The position numbers and the translations under genes were made by a program. Below the pieces are notes generated by a model, which made no database searches, was not told the DNA's origin, and saw only the letters and a program-made list of their open reading frames with translations. Shown here piece after piece: positions 47,185-56,646 of a DNA stretch of 64,000 nt (its first letter is position 1; every line of letters begins with the position of its first letter). The stretch is from Enterovibrio gelatinilyticus (GTDB taxonomy: Bacteria > Pseudomonadota > Gammaproteobacteria > Enterobacterales > Vibrionaceae), in contig NZ_JAJUBC010000016.1 of the NCBI RefSeq assembly GCF_028683095.1, forward strand, positions 55,976 through 119,975. Direction: 5' to 3'.

Positions 47185-47531
47185 AACTCATCCTCAATCA
47201 CACTACTCAATTCTTGAACCTGATGGGCCACACCCACCGCATCCTCGATATCCAGTTGTACAGCTATTCCTTTGCCGGACGTCGCATCAAACTCTCCCAC
47301 TTCATTGATGGTTTCGAGAATACTGCGCGCTAAATGCTCTTCCACCACAAACAACAACACATCTCGCTGCACGTCTAGGGTTAAGCCAAAGAAGGTTTTC
47401 TGCTTGGTGAGCCCTTCACCTCGCGCATTGTTAATTACGGTCGCGCCCGTTGCTCCTGCCTTTCTTGCTGCATCAAGCACCGCATCGGTTTTTGAATCTT
47501 CAATGAAAGCGACAATCAATTTGAATCGCAT
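47181..47531 (-). CDS. PII-like signalling protein
   Basis: 116 residues. Start [20 protein letters not shown] and the segment GATGATVINNARGEG, with a T-loop-like stretch (TKQKTFFGLTLDVQRDVLLF), match PII-like trimers (GlnB/GlnK superfamily). The classic T-loop tyrosine is absent. Probably senses a nucleotide or anion and docks on the membrane proteins encoded upstream. ATG 47531 overlaps the DUF1538 stop by one base. Confidence 0.82.
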   Translation of the reverse strand: MRFKLIVAFIEDSKTDAVLDAARKAGATGATVINNARGEGLTKQKTFFGLTLDVQRDVLLFVVEEHLARSILETINEVGEFDATSGKGIAVQLDIEDAVGVAHQVQELSSVIEDEL

Positions 47532-48337
47532 TATGGTTCCCTCGTTTCTTTTTGAGCCGATCCGCGCTTTGCCGACCACTCGGTTAACTGGGCATACCCC
47601 ATGACAGTAATCATTGGGAACAAGCTGGCAAACGCTATCAATCCAAACCCATCAATAAGTGGGCTTCTGCCCGGAACAGTCGATGCAAGACCAAGGCCAA
47701 GCGCTGTGACCAAAGGCACCGTTACCGTTGATGTTGTGACACCGCCAGAGTCATACGCCAACGGCACAATAAACTTTGGCGCGTAGAAGGTTTGGCACAC
47801 CACCAAGACGTAACCCGCAATGATGTAGTAGTGGATAGGGTCACCTGCAACAATGCGATAGCACCCAAGAGAAATCCCCATCGACACACCCAGCGCCACC
47901 GAAAATCGTAGCCCGTTAACACTGATAGCGCCGCCAGACACTTGTGCCGCTTTAATCGCAACCGCAATCAAGGAAGGCTCTGCGACCGTGGTACTAAAAC
48001 CAATGGCGGCAGCAAAAAGGTATACCCAGTAGTAATGATGCCATTCCACAACGCTTGGCATGACTGCGCCTTCGCCGTATAAAAACGCTGGTGCAGTAAG
48101 CTGAATCGCCATCGATTCACCCAGCGGGAACAAGGCCATTTCGAGCCCCATCAAAAACAAAGACAGCCCTAAAATAACGTAGGCGAAACCAAAAACGATT
48201 TTCTTTAGGTTGACCACAGGTTTGCGCAAAACCGCAAACTGAAAGCCGAAAATAATACAGACGATCGGAAATACATCCCGGACCGTCGAAAGTAAGGTGT
48301 CGAAAAAGGTAGGGATGAGGGAAAGGAGTAGGGTCAT
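47531..48337 (-). CDS. DUF1538 membrane protein B
   Basis: 268 residues with about seven helices. Shares with its neighbour the motifs [46 protein letters not shown] and [14 protein letters not shown]. The duplicated signatures suggest the two proteins form a heterodimer, probably a transporter or channel of unknown substrate. Start overlaps the upstream DUF1538 stop (ATGA). Confidence 0.85.
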   Translation of the reverse strand: MTLLLSLIPTFFDTLLSTVRDVFPIVCIIFGFQFAVLRKPVVNLKKIVFGFAYVILGLSLFLMGLEMALFPLGESMAIQLTAPAFLYGEGAVMPSVVEWHHYYWVYLFAAAIGFSTTVAEPSLIAVAIKAAQVSGGAISVNGLRFSVALGVSMGISLGCYRIVAGDPIHYYIIAGYVLVVCQTFYAPKFIVPLAYDSGGVTTSTVTVPLVTALGLGLASTVPGRSPLIDGFGLIAFASLFPMITVMGYAQLTEWSAKRGSAQKETREP

Positions 48338-49068
48338 ACCGCCACCATCCCGTAAACCATCACAAATATCATCGGAGACAGGGAGGCAAAGGCGATCAAA
48401 CCAAAGCCATCAATCATTGGGTTTCGGCCTTTAATCACGGTGGCTAAACCAACGCCTAATGCTGTCACAAGCGGCACGGTAATGGTGGATGTAGTGACAC
48501 CACCGGAGTCATAGGCAATGCCAATAATATAGCGCGGCGCAACCATGGTCATCGCCACCACCAGCATGTAGCCACCAATGATAATGCGATGAATAGGCCA
48601 GCCTTTGAGTATGCGCAGTACCCCGAGCATGATCGCGAAGCCTACCGACAATGCCACCGTGATTCTTAGCCCATTGGCGTAGGAAGATTGCGACTCTTCG
48701 TCCATTGTAATAATTCCGCCTTCTGCCGCGACCTCTGCGGCTTCTGCGGCAACAGCGGTCAATGCGGGTTCAGCAATCGTGGTGCCAAAACCCAACAAAA
48801 ATGCAAAGACCATTAGCCAAAATACGCTGCCTTTTTTGGCCAGCGCATGAGCCATTGATTCCCCAATAGGAAATAAGCCCATTTCCAAACCAAAAACAAA
48901 AAACGTCAAACCCATCACTACAAGGACGAGCCCTACGACAATAGAGATCCAATCTGGCAACGGCTGTTGCAAGACAATAACCTGAAAAAAACCGATGACT
49001 AAGATGATAGGCAGCAAATCCTTCAAGCTTCCTAACATAGCGGTCAGTAATGCAGTAATTCCCTTCAC
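48334..49068 (-). CDS. DUF1538 membrane protein A
   Basis: 244 residues, about seven helices. Motifs [47 protein letters not shown] and [14 protein letters not shown] mirror the next gene. First gene of the four-gene operon. GTG start at 49068 behind GGAGAG. Function not established. Confidence 0.85.
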   Translation of the reverse strand: MKGITALLTAMLGSLKDLLPIILVIGFFQVIVLQQPLPDWISIVVGLVLVVMGLTFFVFGLEMGLFPIGESMAHALAKKGSVFWLMVFAFLLGFGTTIAEPALTAVAAEAAEVAAEGGIITMDEESQSSYANGLRITVALSVGFAIMLGVLRILKGWPIHRIIIGGYMLVVAMTMVAPRYIIGIAYDSGGVTTSTITVPLVTALGVGLATVIKGRNPMIDGFGLIAFASLSPMIFVMVYGMVAV

Positions 49069-49372
49069 ACACTCTCCAAGCGAGCAGATTCAGGCAATGA
49101 GATAGCCAAAATCACGAGCGGTAAATCAAAATAAAAAGACGGTAATGTTACCAACCCTCTTTATAACCCTGTTCCACTGTACAGAAATTTTCCATTCCAC
49201 AATGTCTATAGGGTGATAAAGGTAACAAGGTTTTATTTAAAATCGGAATCACGATCGTTTATGTCCCTAAACTACCTGAAGATGCTCAATTTCCAGTTAC
49301 TTGGGGATATAGTGATCATTTAACCAATTGAATGCATACTCAATCTTATCGCTCATAGAATGGACAAATCTC
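49069..49372. other. Divergent intergenic region DUF1538 operon / yfcH
   Basis: 304 bases without a supported gene. It should contain both promoters. I see no repeats or named operator. Confidence 0.5.
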
Positions 49373-50266
49373 ATGCATATTCTTGTTACTGGGGGAACGG
49401 GCTTAATTGGCCGCGTACTCGTTGCTCAATTAGAACACCATCAGGTGACCGTATTGACGCGATCACCTGAAAGCGCCCAGAAGATCTTGCCAAGCGGTGT
49501 TCGCTTTATCCGAGATTTGGATGAGTTGAGCGATTTCAGTGAGGTGGATGCGGTCATCAATCTTGCGGGAGAACCCATCGTCGACAAACGCTGGAGCGAG
49601 CAGCAAAAAGGCATTATTTGTTCAAGCCGCTGGGGGATCACGGAGAAAATCGTCAAACGAATTTTGGCAGCAGACAAGCCTCCGCATACCTTCATCAGTG
49701 GTTCTGCTGTTGGTTATTACAGCGACCAAGGCGATACGATCGTCGATGAAACTCTAAAAGTCGATTCAACAGACTTTGCCCATGCGGTGTGCGCGAACTG
49801 GGAAAAAATCGCGAAGAGAGCGCAGTCCAACAAAACGCGCGTTTGTCTTCTTCGAACGGGCATTGTGTTAAGCAAAGAAGGCGGCGCACTGAAAAAAATG
49901 CTCTTGCCTTATCAGCTAGGTCTGGGCGGGCCTATCGGTGATGGGAGTCAGTATTTTCCTTGGATCCACATTAGAGACATGGTGTCCGGCATTCTTTTTC
50001 TTCTTAATAACGAAAAAATGCAAGGCCCCTTCAACCTCACAGCGCCCAACCCGGCCACGAATAAAGCGTTCAGTAAGGCACTGGCTTCAACGCTGAAGCG
50101 CCCTCACCTGCTATTTACCCCCAAATTTGCCATCTCTTTAATGCTGGGTGAAGCTGGTCAGCTTCTTTTAGAAGGCCAACGCGCCGTGCCTCGCACACTC
50201 GAAGATAACGGGTTTACTTTTGAATTCCCCGACCTCCCTTCGGCATTGGAAGATTTGCTGAGGTAA
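49373..50266 (+). CDS. yfcH: TIGR01777-family NAD-dependent epimerase
   Basis: 297 residues. Rossmann start MHILVTGGTGLIGRVL, INLAGEPIVDKRW, SGSAVGYYSDQGD and FPWIHIRDM are the signature motifs of the YfcH/TIGR01777 group of short-chain epimerase-like proteins with a C-terminal DUF1731 part. Substrate unknown. The upstream in-frame start at 49328 has no support. Confidence 0.9.
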   Translation: MHILVTGGTGLIGRVLVAQLEHHQVTVLTRSPESAQKILPSGVRFIRDLDELSDFSEVDAVINLAGEPIVDKRWSEQQKGIICSSRWGITEKIVKRILAADKPPHTFISGSAVGYYSDQGDTIVDETLKVDSTDFAHAVCANWEKIAKRAQSNKTRVCLLRTGIVLSKEGGALKKMLLPYQLGLGGPIGDGSQYFPWIHIRDMVSGILFLLNNEKMQGPFNLTAPNPATNKAFSKALASTLKRPHLLFTPKFAISLMLGEAGQLLLEGQRAVPRTLEDNGFTFEFPDLPSALEDLLR

Positions 50267-50287
50267 ACCTATACCCATCGGCAAATA

Positions 50288-50314
50288 AAAAGGCACGTGA
50301 GTCACGTGCCTTTT
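50288..50314. terminator. Terminator between yfcH and ybbP
   Basis: Near-perfect palindrome AAAGGCACGTGA-G-TCACGTGCCTTT flanked by A and T; suits both convergent genes. Confidence 0.85.
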
Positions 50315-50335
50315 GGTCTGTCAGTGCAGCTACCC

Positions 50336-52756
50336 TTAGCGTTTGAGCGGTTCTAGTAACCCTCGGATCATCCAAGCGACCGTCAAGAATACCAACCCTA
50401 CCGCCAACGTCGGCAGCACCAGCCACACTTCAGGGTGAAGGCGAACAGGCAATTCGACGCCCCATTTAAGCAATGCCGCCATCGCTAACTCCGCACCACC
50501 CACCGCCATACAACCCGAGACTAACGCCATGATGCCGTATTCCGCCCACAAGGTAGTATTGATACGCTTCTTGCTTGCACCTAAGGTGCGATAGAGCATG
50601 ATTTCACGCTGACGCTCCGCAAGCGTAATGCGCAACAGCGTGAGAAGAAGTAACAAACCACTCACCACAGCAAGACCCGCCAACACTGACAACGACAAGC
50701 TCACCTGACTGAGAATCGCTTGAATACGACTGCTCATGGCGCGTAAATCCAATAAGGTGACGGTTGGGTAGTCACGCCCAAGTCCATTTAATATGTCACT
50801 CTGCGCTTGCTCTAACCGGAAACTGATCAACCAATTCGCAGGGAGTGTTTCCACCAGTTCAGGGTCAAAAATAAAATAGAAGTTAGGCTTCATATTTCGC
50901 CATTCAACATCGCGAATCGAATTGATGGTCGCGGTAAACTCCTGACTGTTAACACTAAAGGTTAACTCATCCCCCAAACGTAACCCTAAACGCTGGGCAA
51001 TGCCCTCTTCGACCGACACGCCACCTTCACTAGGCCAACTGCCTTGCAACAATTCATTATGGCTCGGCAAAGTATCACGCCACGTAAAATTCAATTCACG
51101 ACGCAGCGCTTCATCACGCTCTTCGCGATTGGGCGTTAACTCTGCATAGTTTTGACCATTTAAACCGATCAGCCTGCCACGAATAATAGGGTATGCTTCC
51201 GAGCGCTCTATGTTGTTTTCATCGATACGGGAGACATAATCCCCCAGCTCTTGCTTGGCAATGTTCAATGCGAACACATTTGGCGCATTTGGTGGCAGAG
51301 TTTGTTGCCAATCTTCCAACAAATCTGTTCTCAATAGCCAAATAATCGACAACAACATGAACGAGGTCGCCAAGGCACCGAGTTGCGCCCCACTGGAGGC
51401 TGGATTACGGGTAATACGACTTAACGCTAGCTTGAAGGCAGGACGTTTTACCCGCTTTTGCGCAAAGCGCAATACCATCACACCCAAGCCTGCGAGTAAA
51501 CTTAGCATGAGCACCAATGCCGCTAAGACTAGCCACAGCAAGCGATTGTCATAAGACCACGCCACCAAGGCCAGTACAGGCACAGCCGTAAGTAGCCAGC
51601 TCCATGGGTTTTTACGAGCACGTACTTTGCTTTGTGCTTGGAGCACGCTCATTGCGGGCGCTTCAACAAGGCGAATCAATGGAATACCTAACGCAGGCAA
51701 AGCGACAAGTAACGCCACAAGAGGGCCTAAAACCCACGGCAGGATCCCATAACTGGGCAACGGCGAAGGCAGGACATCAGCCAGCGGTAAACGCAGCAAA
51801 AACTCCAGACCAGCGCCCACTCCCAGCCCTAAAACAGTTGCCATCAACATGAGCATCAATAGCTGTCTTGATAGCCAGCGTCGAACCCATGATCGCTGGG
51901 CCCCTAGACTTTTCACCATCGCCAAGGTTTGCGTTCGGCTATCGACGTAATGCTGACAAGTCAGTAGCAAAGTCGCTGCCGCCATGATGATCACTAACAC
52001 GACAGTTAAGGACAAATACCCGCGACTGCGATCTAGCATATCTCCCGTGCGGTCACCGTCGTTTTCATCAATCCAACGTTGCCCTTCATCAAGCGTATAA
52101 CTCGCCTTTACGGCGGCTAGCTCACTGTCTTCTCCTCGGAAGAAGTAACGATAACTGACACGGCTACCTGGACGCACCACACCAGAGGCATCCACATCAC
52201 TCTGGTGAATCAATGCCGCGGGCATTTGGCTGAACGGGTTAAAGGACAGCTCAGGCTCTGAGACAATCATGCCTGACACGGTCAAGGTAACATCACCAAC
52301 GTCTACCGTGTCGCCGCGCTCAACCTCTAACAATGAGAATAAGCGCTCTTCCAACCACAACTCCCCCGGCTGAACCTTGTCACGCAGTTCAGCTTCGCTT
52401 TGAAGTTCTAGTGCACCGCGAAGTGGGTAATTGCTTTCAACCGCCTTCACGCTGATCAGTTGCATGCTGTTATCACTAAACGCCATGGTGCCGAAACGCG
52501 TTTGATCCGATGATTCTGCGCCAGTGGCATCAAGCTGAGTCAGGATTTCAGGGGCGAGCGGTTGATTGCTACGCAGCACCAAATCGGCTGCCAGCATGGT
52601 TCTACCTTGCTGAGTCAAAACGGATTCTATCCGCCCAGCTAAAGCTGAAAGCGCAAAAACACACGCAATAATAAGCGCGAGTGCAGCAACGATAGGCCAA
52701 AGCTGCCCATGGAATAATTCGCGCCAAGCCCAGCGCCAAACCAAGGTTTTTCTCAT
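50336..52756 (-). CDS. ybbP: FtsX-like ABC permease YbbP
   Basis: 806 residues with ten or so helices: one near the N-terminus, a large periplasmic domain (about 40-240), helices near 255-425, a second periplasmic part and three C-terminal helices, the layout of two FtsX modules. Partner of the ATPase YbbA. The complex has been linked in E. coli to TesA. Start ATG 52756 overlaps the ybbA stop (ATGA). Confidence 0.9.
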   Translation of the reverse strand: MRKTLVWRWAWRELFHGQLWPIVAALALIIACVFALSALAGRIESVLTQQGRTMLAADLVLRSNQPLAPEILTQLDATGAESSDQTRFGTMAFSDNSMQLISVKAVESNYPLRGALELQSEAELRDKVQPGELWLEERLFSLLEVERGDTVDVGDVTLTVSGMIVSEPELSFNPFSQMPAALIHQSDVDASGVVRPGSRVSYRYFFRGEDSELAAVKASYTLDEGQRWIDENDGDRTGDMLDRSRGYLSLTVVLVIIMAAATLLLTCQHYVDSRTQTLAMVKSLGAQRSWVRRWLSRQLLMLMLMATVLGLGVGAGLEFLLRLPLADVLPSPLPSYGILPWVLGPLVALLVALPALGIPLIRLVEAPAMSVLQAQSKVRARKNPWSWLLTAVPVLALVAWSYDNRLLWLVLAALVLMLSLLAGLGVMVLRFAQKRVKRPAFKLALSRITRNPASSGAQLGALATSFMLLSIIWLLRTDLLEDWQQTLPPNAPNVFALNIAKQELGDYVSRIDENNIERSEAYPIIRGRLIGLNGQNYAELTPNREERDEALRRELNFTWRDTLPSHNELLQGSWPSEGGVSVEEGIAQRLGLRLGDELTFSVNSQEFTATINSIRDVEWRNMKPNFYFIFDPELVETLPANWLISFRLEQAQSDILNGLGRDYPTVTLLDLRAMSSRIQAILSQVSLSLSVLAGLAVVSGLLLLLTLLRITLAERQREIMLYRTLGASKKRINTTLWAEYGIMALVSGCMAVGGAELAMAALLKWGVELPVRLHPEVWLVLPTLAVGLVFLTVAWMIRGLLEPLKR

Positions 52757-53430
52757 GCAGCCTCCACCATCTCGCCAGCATTGAGATGTAAGGTGCGATG
52801 GCAACGCTCCGCCAACGCGGGATCATGGGTCACGAGAATTAACGTCGTCCCATGATCTCGGTTCAATGAGAACAGAAGATCGATCACTGTCGCCGCCGTG
52901 TGTTGGTCAAGGTTACCTGTGGGTTCATCCGCAAACAGAACCTGCGGTTTTGTCATGAATGCACGAGCGATAGCGACGCGCTGTTGCTCACCGCCTGAAA
53001 GCTGGGATGGCAAATGGGTTTCTCTCCCGGTTAGGCCAACAGAAGCAAGCAGTGACATTCCTCGCTCTTCATCCTCGTCTTCACCACGAATGGTACAAGG
53101 CAGAAGTACATTTTCGAGCGCAGTCAAAGAAGGGACGAGCAGGAAGCTTTGGAAAACAAAGCCAATGGATTCGGCACGCAATGCAGCTCGCGCATCATCA
53201 TCCAATTGGCTAAGAGGTTGCCCTAATAACTCAATTTCACCCGTACTTGGCGTGTCCAATCCCGCAAGCAGTGTCATCAGCGTCGATTTACCCGCCCCTG
53301 AAACCCCAACCAAAGCAATACTTTCCCCCTGCTCGACCTGAAGCGAAACATCCTGCAGAATGGTCAGAGACTGCGTATTCGTCGTCACCTTTTTTGAAAC
53401 ATTACTGGCCCTGATCACTGGAGTTGTCAT
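52753..53430 (-). CDS. ybbA: ABC ATPase YbbA
   Basis: 225 residues, LolD/MacB-type. Walker A GVSGAGKST, signature LSGGEQQ, Walker B LFADEPTGNLD. ATG 53430 has AAGG eight bases before. Its start codon and that of divergent tesA share the four bases CATG, as in other gammaproteobacteria with this gene pair. Confidence 0.93.
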   Translation of the reverse strand: MTTPVIRASNVSKKVTTNTQSLTILQDVSLQVEQGESIALVGVSGAGKSTLMTLLAGLDTPSTGEIELLGQPLSQLDDDARAALRAESIGFVFQSFLLVPSLTALENVLLPCTIRGEDEDEERGMSLLASVGLTGRETHLPSQLSGGEQQRVAIARAFMTKPQVLFADEPTGNLDQHTAATVIDLLFSLNRDHGTTLILVTHDPALAERCHRTLHLNAGEMVEAA

Positions 53431-54037
53431 GATTCGCATCCTTTCTTTCTGTCTTTTAATTCTGAGTCAAAGCGCCACGGCTCAGACGCTGCTTGTGTTG
53501 GGTGACAGCCTGAGCGCAGGCTATCAAATGGCCATTGAGAAAAGCTGGCCATCATTGATGGAACCGAAATTGGCCTCTTCTAGCCCAATAACGCGCGTGA
53601 TTAACGCCAGCATTTCTGGCGACACGAGTGGCAACAGCCTAGACCGTTTTCCTGCTCTGCTTGAGCAACATCAACCTAACTGGGTATTTATTGAACTAGG
53701 CGCAAATGATGGATTGCGAGGCTTCCCGCCCAAACAAATACGTAGCAACTTGGCCAAATTGATCAGTCTTAGTCAGGGAAATGGCGCGAACGTTGCCATT
53801 ATGCAGATCCAGATCCCACCTAACTATGGTCAAAGATACAGCAAGGCCTTTGCCGATATCTATCCATCTCTAAGTAAAGATATGCAAATCCCACTCATTC
53901 CCTTTTTTATGGAAAAAGTCGTACTCACTGATGGCTGGATGATGTCTGATGGTCTTCACCCGAAAGACATCGCCCAACCATGGATAGCTGAATTTGTGAC
54001 TGAGCAACTTCTCCCTCATCTGAACAAACAAGGATAG
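53429..54037 (+). CDS. tesA: Thioesterase I / lysophospholipase L1 (SGNH hydrolase)
   Basis: 202 residues. Signal peptide to about A18, then LLVLGDSLSAGY with nucleophile S27, GANDGLRG and the closing SDGLHP with catalytic Asp and His. Periplasmic esterase acting on acyl-CoA and lysophospholipids. ATG 53429 is preceded by GGAG inside the ybbA start region. ybbO follows after eight bases. Confidence 0.94.
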   Translation: MIRILSFCLLILSQSATAQTLLVLGDSLSAGYQMAIEKSWPSLMEPKLASSSPITRVINASISGDTSGNSLDRFPALLEQHQPNWVFIELGANDGLRGFPPKQIRSNLAKLISLSQGNGANVAIMQIQIPPNYGQRYSKAFADIYPSLSKDMQIPLIPFFMEKVVLTDGWMMSDGLHPKDIAQPWIAEFVTEQLLPHLNKQG

Positions 54038-54045
54038 TAAAAACA

Positions 54046-54873
54046 ATGACAAAAACGGTTTTGGTGACAGGATGCTCATCTGGTATCGGCTACGTGTGTG
54101 CCCACGCATTGGCAAAAGAAGGCTTTGATGTGATTGCGTCATGCCGAAAAAGTGAGGATGTCGCGCGACTAAATGCCGAAGGGTTGTACTGTATTCAGCT
54201 GGATTTGGCCGATACCAACAGCATTCTTACTGCCGTGGAGGCAGTAAGAGAATACACAGGAGGTAAACTCTTTGGGCTATTCAACAACGGCGCTTATGGT
54301 CAGCCAGGTGCATTGGAAGACTTGCCCACAGATGCACTTCGGAAACAATTTGAAACTAATTTTTTTGGTTGGCACACCCTAACGCAAGCTGTGATTCCCA
54401 TGATGATGGAAAACGGCGCGGGACGAATCGTACAGAACAGTTCTGTGTTAGGTTTCGTCGCCCTGAAATTCCGTGGCGCTTATAACGCCAGCAAGTTCGC
54501 TGTTGAAGGTTGGACAGACACACTGCGATTGGAACTTGCGGGCACGCCAATACAAATTAGCCTCATTGAACCCGGCCCGATTGAAAGTCGCTTTCGTGCC
54601 AATGCGCTTGACGCCTTTTATCAAGCCATAAATATTAACAATAGTCGCTTTGAAAGTGATTACCGTGCCCAGCAATCTCGCATGGAAAGCGAACATTCCA
54701 CCAACAAGTATACTCTTCCTTCAGAAGCGATTATTGCACCGTTACTGCATGCGCTAACCGCACCAAGAGCGAAAATTCGCTATCGAGTAACAAAGCCAAC
54801 GCACTATATGGCTCTGTGCAAAAGGCTGCTTCCTTCACGAATGCTTGACCGCGTTTTAGCCAAAGGAGGCTAA
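54046..54873 (+). CDS. ybbO: Short-chain dehydrogenase YbbO
   Basis: 275 residues. Nucleotide motif TGCSSGIGY, NNGAYG, active-site S and YNASK. E. coli YbbO, in the same genomic position next to tesA, is an NADP-linked aldehyde reductase; the same role is likely. Cotranscribed with tesA. Confidence 0.9.
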   Translation: MTKTVLVTGCSSGIGYVCAHALAKEGFDVIASCRKSEDVARLNAEGLYCIQLDLADTNSILTAVEAVREYTGGKLFGLFNNGAYGQPGALEDLPTDALRKQFETNFFGWHTLTQAVIPMMMENGAGRIVQNSSVLGFVALKFRGAYNASKFAVEGWTDTLRLELAGTPIQISLIEPGPIESRFRANALDAFYQAININNSRFESDYRAQQSRMESEHSTNKYTLPSEAIIAPLLHALTAPRAKIRYRVTKPTHYMALCKRLLPSRMLDRVLAKGG

Positions 54874-55067
54874 TGGTCGAATGGATCCCAAAAAAATGCA
54901 TAAAAACAATTTTGTCAGGTTCATAGTTTTGTCATAAAGCCTTGGTAAGCTGTTCCTTGTACCGTGAAACACCTGCCCTAACCTTCTACTTCAGTGTGAT
55001 GTGTGTCGGATCAGGCCGTGAACGGGGACGAAAACAAAAACAATAATTCCCCTCAAGGAGCCGGACT

Positions 55068-55133
55068 ATGTCCTTAAGTCAATTGAACTGGCTCTGTCTG
55101 AGTGTAACGCTGGCGATATTGCTTGTGTTCTAA
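55068..55133 (+). CDS. Candidate 21-residue hydrophobic peptide in a short transcription unit
   Basis: ATG 55068 sits behind CAAGGAG at good spacing and ends at TAA 55131. The product is one hydrophobic helix (MSLSQLNWLCLSVTLAILL). It is followed by a strong terminator, so the unit from about 54.95 to 55.2 kb looks like a short mRNA or a dual-function small RNA. A TTGTCA box at 54915 may belong to its promoter. The remaining gaps 54874-55067 and 55134-55325 hold no other gene. Confidence 0.45.
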   Translation: MSLSQLNWLCLSVTLAILLVF

Positions 55134-55168
55134 GTCAGCGTTTCATATCGACAAACGCCAAACGAGAG

Positions 55169-55196
55169 AGGCCACTGATACCAGTGGCCTTTTTCA
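55169..55196 (+). terminator. Terminator of the short unit upstream of ybbN
   Basis: Stem GGCCACTG / CAGTGGCC, loop ATAC, then TTTTTT. Confidence 0.9.
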
Positions 55197-55325
55197 TTTC
55201 TCATCAAACCTATTGATGAAACCTCTCAACTTTGCCACCAAGTACGAATTTCGCCGCCTAATGCCTTGAATTTTCGGTGCTCTCCCCCCACCTTTACAGC
55301 ATTACTCCTTTCAGTGGGCGAAACC

Positions 55326-56180
55326 ATGCAACCGAATTATATTGTTGAACTTACCGAGCAAAACTTTCAGCAAGTGCTGGAGAATTCTGTAAACACTCCA
55401 GTCCTGATCCATTTTTGGGCGCAAATGAGTCCAGAAAGCACAGAGATCATTCCCGCTCTCGAAAAGTTAGCACACGAATACGCAGGCGCTTTCACGCTGG
55501 CATTACTCAACTGCGAACAGCAACAAATGCTCGTGCAGCAATTCGGCGTTCGAGCATTGCCTACCCTTGCATTGTTCAGCAATGGACAGCCTGTTGATGG
55601 TATTGCGGGGCCACAAACCGAAGATACTGTGCGTGAAATGCTTACTCGTCATTTGCCAAGCCAAGACGAAATAGCATTCAAACAAGCCCTCGCACTTATT
55701 GCTGAAGGCAACTACACCGATGCGTTGCAGCAACTTAAAGTGCTAGAAGCTGCATTGGGTGAGGCCGGAGCATTTAAGTTAGCCATGGCTGAGTGCTTAG
55801 TTGAAACCCAGCAATACGACGCGGCAGAAGCCACCCTTGCAACCGTGCTAATGCAAGACCAAGATGCACAATACAAGGCACTTATTGCCAAGGTTGAACT
55901 GCATAAGCAAGCCGCTGACACGCCAGAAATTCGCGAACTTCAAAACGCATACGATGCTGACCCAAGCAATGCGGATTTGGCTTACGAGTTGGCGATTCAA
56001 TTCAGTCAGGTTAACCGTCAAGAAGAAGCATTAGAGTTGCTCATCGGCTTACTGCGTAAAGATCTTAACTGCGCCAATGGCGATGCAAAGAAAACCATGA
56101 TGGATATTCTTGCAGCCCTCGGTCAGGGCAATGAAGTTGCCAGCCGTTACCGTCGCCAACTGTATTCACTGCTTTATTGA
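55326..56180 (+). CDS. ybbN: Thioredoxin-like co-chaperone YbbN (CnoX)
   Basis: 284 residues. N-terminal thioredoxin fold (1-110) where the CxxC is replaced by SPES (residues 35-38 in WAQMSPES), so no thiol reductase activity is expected; cis-proline loop VRALPTL kept. C-terminal TPR-like helices (about 115-284). Family members hold unfolded proteins and hand them to GroEL or DnaK. ATG 55326 chosen by family alignment. Completes the conserved ybbPA-tesA-ybbON block. Confidence 0.93.
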   Translation: MQPNYIVELTEQNFQQVLENSVNTPVLIHFWAQMSPESTEIIPALEKLAHEYAGAFTLALLNCEQQQMLVQQFGVRALPTLALFSNGQPVDGIAGPQTEDTVREMLTRHLPSQDEIAFKQALALIAEGNYTDALQQLKVLEAALGEAGAFKLAMAECLVETQQYDAAEATLATVLMQDQDAQYKALIAKVELHKQAADTPEIRELQNAYDADPSNADLAYELAIQFSQVNRQEEALELLIGLLRKDLNCANGDAKKTMMDILAALGQGNEVASRYRRQLYSLLY

Positions 56181-56211
56181 TACCTCCTATGTCGGTGTGT
56201 CTTGTCCTAAG

Positions 56212-56241
56212 ATAGGCTGCTCTTTTGAGCGGCCTTTTTTT
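56212..56241 (+). terminator. Terminator after ybbN
   Basis: Imperfect stem AGGCTGCTC / GAGCGGCCT, loop TTTT, followed by seven T. Confidence 0.85.
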
Positions 56242-56646
56242 GTGCTGATTCAAGCTTGGGTATATCAATAAAACAAACCTCAATCAGCGCTGTATAAAAG
56301 CATTCCCCCAAAGAGAGAAATGATGCTTCATTGGTCGAAAACATTGTCGTCATTTCCCCGATTAAGGCGGTGATAAAACACCCTCCCGATCCCTATTCGA
56401 AATTCACAATTAATTCAAACACAAACATCATAAACCCAGACATCTTAACGCATATTAACCGACTGATTTTAAAGTCAAACATTCCAAACAGCCTACTTCA
56501 AAGCAAAACACACCTTCAGAATACCCCAACAAAAATTGCCAGAAATAGAGGCAAGCGACTCAATTTTGAGCCAGACTATTTTCTGTACACCATTAGTGAA
56601 TGATTGTTTAACCAGCTTGATTAAGCCTGTTAACCAGGGGGATGCC
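56242..56646. other. AT-rich gap before the chemoreceptor gene
   Basis: 405 bases, no supported gene. Contains a short palindrome CTCAATTTTGAG at about 56559-56570. Presumably the receptor promoter region; no sigma-28 type boxes were recognised with confidence. Confidence 0.45.

Noticed and set aside
54915..54945. Pho box suggested by two TTGTCA copies
   Set aside because: The copies are 17 bases apart, not in the 11-base register needed for PhoB.
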